Shown in pieces: positions 55,770 through 57,059 of a DNA stretch of 57,059 nt (position 1 is the first letter of the stretch; each line of letters begins with the position of its first letter). The notes below the pieces were generated by a model, which saw only the letters and a program-made list of their open reading frames with translations, ran no database searches and had not been told where the DNA came from. The DNA is from Thiobacillaceae bacterium (lineage in GTDB: Bacteria; Pseudomonadota; Gammaproteobacteria; Burkholderiales; Thiobacillaceae): NCBI GenBank assembly GCA_025054655.1, contig JANWZL010000133.1, positions 1-57,059 of the forward strand. The letters run 5' to 3'. Position numbers and translations under genes: made by a program.

Positions 55770-56540
55770 ATGCGCGTGAGCATTCTCGGCTGTTCGGGCG
55801 GTATCGGCGGTGGGCGGCACACCACCGCCCTGCTCGTGGACACGGACGTGCTCATAGACGCCGGCAGCGGGGTGGCGCAGCTGGAGCTGGCGGCGCTCGC
55901 GCGCATCGAACACCTGTTCCTCACCCATGCCCACCTCGATCACATCCTGGCCCTGCCCCTGCTGCTCGACAGCAGCGCCGGTCTGCGCGAGCGCCCTCTG
56001 GTGGTCCACGGCCTGCCCGAGGTGCTGCAGGTGCTGCGGGACTGCATCTTCAACTGGCAGGTGTGGCCCGATTTCAGCCGCATCCCCAGCCCCGAGGCGC
56101 CGTTCATGACCTACGCGCCCCTGCTTCCGGGCGAGACGGTGCGGCTGGGGACGCGCAGCTTCACCCCCATCCCCGCGCACCACACCGTACCGGCCGTGGG
56201 CTATAGGCTGCGCGGCGAGTCATCGAGCCTGGTCTTCTCCGGTGACACCGCCTCTCACGCGGCGCTGTGGGATGTCGTCAACGACGCCCATGATCTGCAC
56301 CACCTCATCGTCGAGACCTCCTTCCCCGACCGTCTGGAGGCCATCGCGCACGCCTCGCGCCATTACCATCCGCGCGCCCTGGTGGCGGATCTCACGCGCT
56401 ATCGGGGGCAAGCCCCGGTGTGGATCACCCACCTGAAGCCGGGTGGGGAGGAGGAGATCATGCGCGAGATCCTGGCGGGCGCCCCCGCCGCCCTGTCCAT
56501 CGCCCCGCTCACCCAGGGGCAGACGCTGGAGCTGCCCTGA
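55770..56540 (+). CDS. Class II 3',5'-cyclic-nucleotide phosphodiesterase (MBL fold)
   Basis: 256 residues. The metallo-beta-lactamase-type zinc motif THAHLDH starts with H53, followed by downstream ligands in SGDTASH and THLKPGG. LLVDTDVLIDAGSGVAQLEL and FNWQVWPDFSRIPSPEAP resemble the CpdA/PDE1-like class II phosphodiesterases. It probably hydrolyses the product of the cyclase encoded upstream. An AGAGGTG site lies before the ATG. The gene is convergent with the HDOD gene, whose stop begins at the next base. Confidence 0.88.
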   Translation: MRVSILGCSGGIGGGRHTTALLVDTDVLIDAGSGVAQLELAALARIEHLFLTHAHLDHILALPLLLDSSAGLRERPLVVHGLPEVLQVLRDCIFNWQVWPDFSRIPSPEAPFMTYAPLLPGETVRLGTRSFTPIPAHHTVPAVGYRLRGESSSLVFSGDTASHAALWDVVNDAHDLHHLIVETSFPDRLEAIAHASRHYHPRALVADLTRYRGQAPVWITHLKPGGEEEIMREILAGAPAALSIAPLTQGQTLELP

Positions 56541-57059
56541 TCAGTCCAGACCCAGTCGCTCTACCCAGGCCAGGGCCTCCAGGTGGGCCTGGTTGACCTG
56601 CTGTGGGGTGAGCAGCAGCTGCTCGGCGAGCCGGGTGATGGGTTGAGGATCGTCGCGTTCGCAGGCCTCGGCCAGGGCCAGGATGGGGCCATAGACCCCA
56701 CTGCGGTGCAGCAGGGCGTCGATGATGTTCTGCGGCAGGGTGCAGCGCTCCAGCACCTGCTCCATGGGCGTCTCCAGCAGGGCATCCAGCAGGGAGAACA
56801 CCCCGGTGATGAACAGGTTGTCCAGCTCGGCCTTGGGCAGGTGATAACCCCCCAAGAGCTCGCACAGGCGCCCGCGGGTGATCGCCGTGCGGGTGAGTAT
56901 GGATGCCGTCGGCTTGGGGTTAGCGGTGGCGAGCAGCAGGGTCAGCCACTTGTTCAACGAACGATAGCCCAGGATGTTGACGGCGTGCCGGATGGACTGC
57001 ACCTCGCAGGCGAGGCCGAAGGCAGCGGAGTTGATGTAGCGCAACAGCTTGAAGGTGAG
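56541..57059 (-). CDS. HDOD-domain protein, C-terminal part (start outside window)
   Basis: The frame runs to the window edge (LTFKLLRYINSAAFG is already mid-domain), so only the last ~172 residues are seen. LRYINSAAFGLACEVQSIRHAVNILGYRSLNKWLTLLL is the core HDOD motif. The remainder is the helical end of the domain. In this family the N-terminal half is often an EAL domain (YuxH/CdgJ-type), which cannot be checked here. HDOD proteins are usually non-catalytic signalling proteins. It ends tail to tail with the phosphodiesterase gene. Confidence 0.88.
   Translation of the reverse strand, partial: LTFKLLRYINSAAFGLACEVQSIRHAVNILGYRSLNKWLTLLLATANPKPTASILTRTAITRGRLCELLGGYHLPKAELDNLFITGVFSLLDALLETPMEQVLERCTLPQNIIDALLHRSGVYGPILALAEACERDDPQPITRLAEQLLLTPQQVNQAHLEALAWVERLGLD

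Overview
The window is a GC-rich (roughly two-thirds G+C by eye), gene-dense stretch of a Gram-negative proteobacterial chromosome. The gene order yhdP - nitrilase-like - tldD, the two-subunit NADPH glutamate synthase, an Mla/MCE lipid-transport operon, YeeE/YedE sulfur permeases and FNR- and sigma-54-type control sites fit a beta- or gammaproteobacterium, possibly a sulfur-oxidising or otherwise chemolithotrophic one. The species cannot be named from the sequence. No tRNA, rRNA, CRISPR array, insertion sequence or phage gene was seen. The genes at both edges (metH on the left, an HDOD protein on the right) are cut by the window.

Layout. 0-11 kb, mostly housekeeping: metH (5' end missing), a HIT-like nucleotide-phosphate enzyme, the outer-membrane lipid-homeostasis protein YhdP, a nitrilase-family amidase and TldD. 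11-18 kb, an ion-transport region: on the minus strand a SulP anion transporter with an extra coiled-coil insert, followed by a NaChBac-type sodium channel. Diverging from it is a tightly packed plus-strand operon of a CBS protein, a DASS/SLC13 symporter, a universal stress protein and an ArsB/NhaD-like transporter. 18.2-18.4 kb holds a strong sigma-70 promoter and an intrinsic terminator about 210 nt apart with no convincing protein gene between them, a candidate non-coding RNA or leader. 18.5-21.8 kb: an AddB-like nuclease and two small unknown proteins. 21.9-28.4 kb: gltB and gltD, with a hicBA toxin-antitoxin pair wedged between them.

28.4-40.2 kb is mixed: an FNR-controlled small lipoprotein, TlyA, a HlyD adaptor plus RssA-like patatin, a stand-alone THUMP protein, two tandem paralogous secreted proteins of unknown family, a GT2-GT39-GT39 lipid-linked glycosylation set, a lipase-like protein and an FKBP/SlyD-like-methyltransferase fusion. 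40.2-45.9 kb is the nitrate-assimilation operon nirB-nirD-nasA. It has a textbook sigma-54 promoter, an NtrC-like upstream site and a leader with a terminator hairpin, so it looks controlled both by nitrogen status and by attenuation.

45.9-57 kb: a periplasmic SCP2-like protein, a YeeE/YedE pair behind a BigR/SqrR-like palindrome, a phospholipid-methyltransferase-like enzyme with a membrane partner, and an Mla/MCE operon (permease, shrunken ATPase-like protein, MCE protein, lipoprotein). These are followed by an SH3 protein with an M48 protease, then a CHASE2 nucleotide cyclase with a cyclic-nucleotide phosphodiesterase, a make-and-break pair for one second messenger. The regulatory assignments rest on motif matches read by eye. 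The undescribed elements most worth testing are the 18.2 kb RNA, the nir leader, the ATPase-like Mla component without a P-loop, and the paralogous secreted pair.
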